A stretch of 64,000 nucleotides of DNA from an uncultured Blautia sp. (lineage in GTDB: Bacteria > Bacillota > Clostridia > Lachnospirales > Lachnospiraceae): positions 1 through 64,000 of the forward strand of contig CALCDJ010000035.1 of assembly GCA_937900135.1 (NCBI GenBank). Direction: 5' to 3'. Positions within the stretch are counted from its first letter, which is position 1. Every line of letters begins with the position of its first letter. Below are positions 63,558 through 64,000 of this stretch, piece by piece. Both the position numbers and the translations under genes were made by a program. Below the pieces are notes generated by a model. It did not search any database, was not told the DNA's origin, and saw nothing but the letters and a program-made list of their open reading frames with translations.

Positions 63558-64000
63558 TTATTTTTCGCTGTTATCAATCTCAGACTGGATCTCAGCAGCT
63601 ACATCTTCAGCAGATGTGCCTGTAAACAGTGTAAGGATAGAGTTACGTGTTCTGTCCTGCATAGATGTTAACGGGTCAAAGTCAAATACGTCTACACCAA
63701 TTCCTTCGCTGGTTCCACCAAGTTCTACGTTCTTAGTGAACAGTTCCGGACATTTGCTTTCATCTAAGTCGATGTCTGTTCTTGGAATTAAGAATGCTGC
63801 TTCTTCTGCATAACGTTTTGCAGCTTCTTTTCCGGTAAGCATTTTTACAAGTTCCATGGTCAGTTCAAGCTCTTTTCCTTCCAGCTTACCGCTGATCATG
63901 TATGGAGACAGAGTCTGCATATCCTGATTTTTGAATTCCGGTTTTTCTTCAAAGTATGGGAATTTTGCAACCTGGATATCTTTTGCTACAGGAGTTTCTT
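63558..64000 (-). CDS. Sugar ABC importer solute-binding protein, C-terminal part
   Basis: The end of a family 1 binding protein; the frame is open to the window edge, so the N-terminus lies outside. Visible are ELTMELVKMLTGKEAAKRYAEE (a typical helix near the end of these proteins), FDFDPLTSMQDRTRNSILTLF and a C-terminus rich in acidic residues. An internal Met at 63920 is not the start, since coding continues upstream (PVAKDIQVAKFPYFEEKPEF). Confidence 0.88.
   Translation of the reverse strand, partial: ETPVAKDIQVAKFPYFEEKPEFKNQDMQTLSPYMISGKLEGKELELTMELVKMLTGKEAAKRYAEEAAFLIPRTDIDLDESKCPELFTKNVELGGTSEGIGVDVFDFDPLTSMQDRTRNSILTLFTGTSAEDVAAEIQSEIDNSEK

Noticed and set aside
1..64000. CRISPR arrays, tRNA and rRNA genes, prophage
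   Set aside because: No regularly spaced short repeats, cloverleaf-like TTCGANTC segments, ribosomal RNA stretches or phage structural genes were noticed on either strand.

Overview
The window looks like a chromosomal segment of a low-to-mid GC Firmicute of the family Lachnospiraceae (a gut anaerobe, possibly Blautia or a close relative). The evidence is the gene order rho - rpmE - yqhQ - prmC - prfA, strong AGGAGG ribosome binding sites, sugar ABC importers without their own ATPase, and Gram-positive style glycan-use loci. The genus is an inference. No tRNA, rRNA or CRISPR array was seen.

Region 1 (1-9.8 kb) is a glycan module: a YesM-type sensor kinase whose frame is stopped inside the ATPase domain, a GH38 alpha-mannosidase pseudogene (internal out-of-frame deletion plus a missing C-terminus), an MsbA-like ABC exporter, an intact GH125 alpha-mannosidase, and a divergent GH13 alpha-glucosidase. 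Region 2 (10-20 kb, all minus strand) is housekeeping: rho, rpmE, yqhQ, prmC, prfA, a sugar-phosphate nucleotidyltransferase, glmM, a TPR lipoprotein, and a hisC plus small export protein pair. Region 3 (20-28 kb) is a sugar ABC importer operon that begins with a Cys/Met-type PLP enzyme and ends with its likely FadR-type repressor. A FadR-like operator lies in front of it, and a GHL6/GH42-like hydrolase is divergent.

Region 4 (31-48.4 kb) is a full arabinan-use locus. A secreted GH43 arabinanase cuts arabinan, an SBP-permease-permease importer takes up the oligosaccharides, intracellular GH43, GH51 and GH127 enzymes release L-arabinose, and araA, an araB-like FGGY kinase and araD carry it to xylulose 5-phosphate. 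Control probably comes from an AraC protein and two paralogous ArsR-like regulators with a C-terminal beta-rich domain. A TTGCACA motif recurs near several of the promoters. The locus is bracketed by two near-identical direct repeats of about 1.25 kb (28145-29397 and 48557-49821), each carrying an Rpn/PD-(D/E)XK gene. A decayed IS1182-type transposase sits just inside the left repeat.

Region 5 (50-56 kb) holds four secreted proteins of unknown role built from Ig-like, Fn3 and acidic D-x-N/D-x-D modules. Region 6 (56-61.7 kb) carries cutC, a large transglutaminase-like protein with a degenerate second copy of the domain, an M17 leucyl aminopeptidase and a YitT membrane protein. Region 7 (61.8 kb to the end) is a third sugar importer whose binding protein runs off the right edge.
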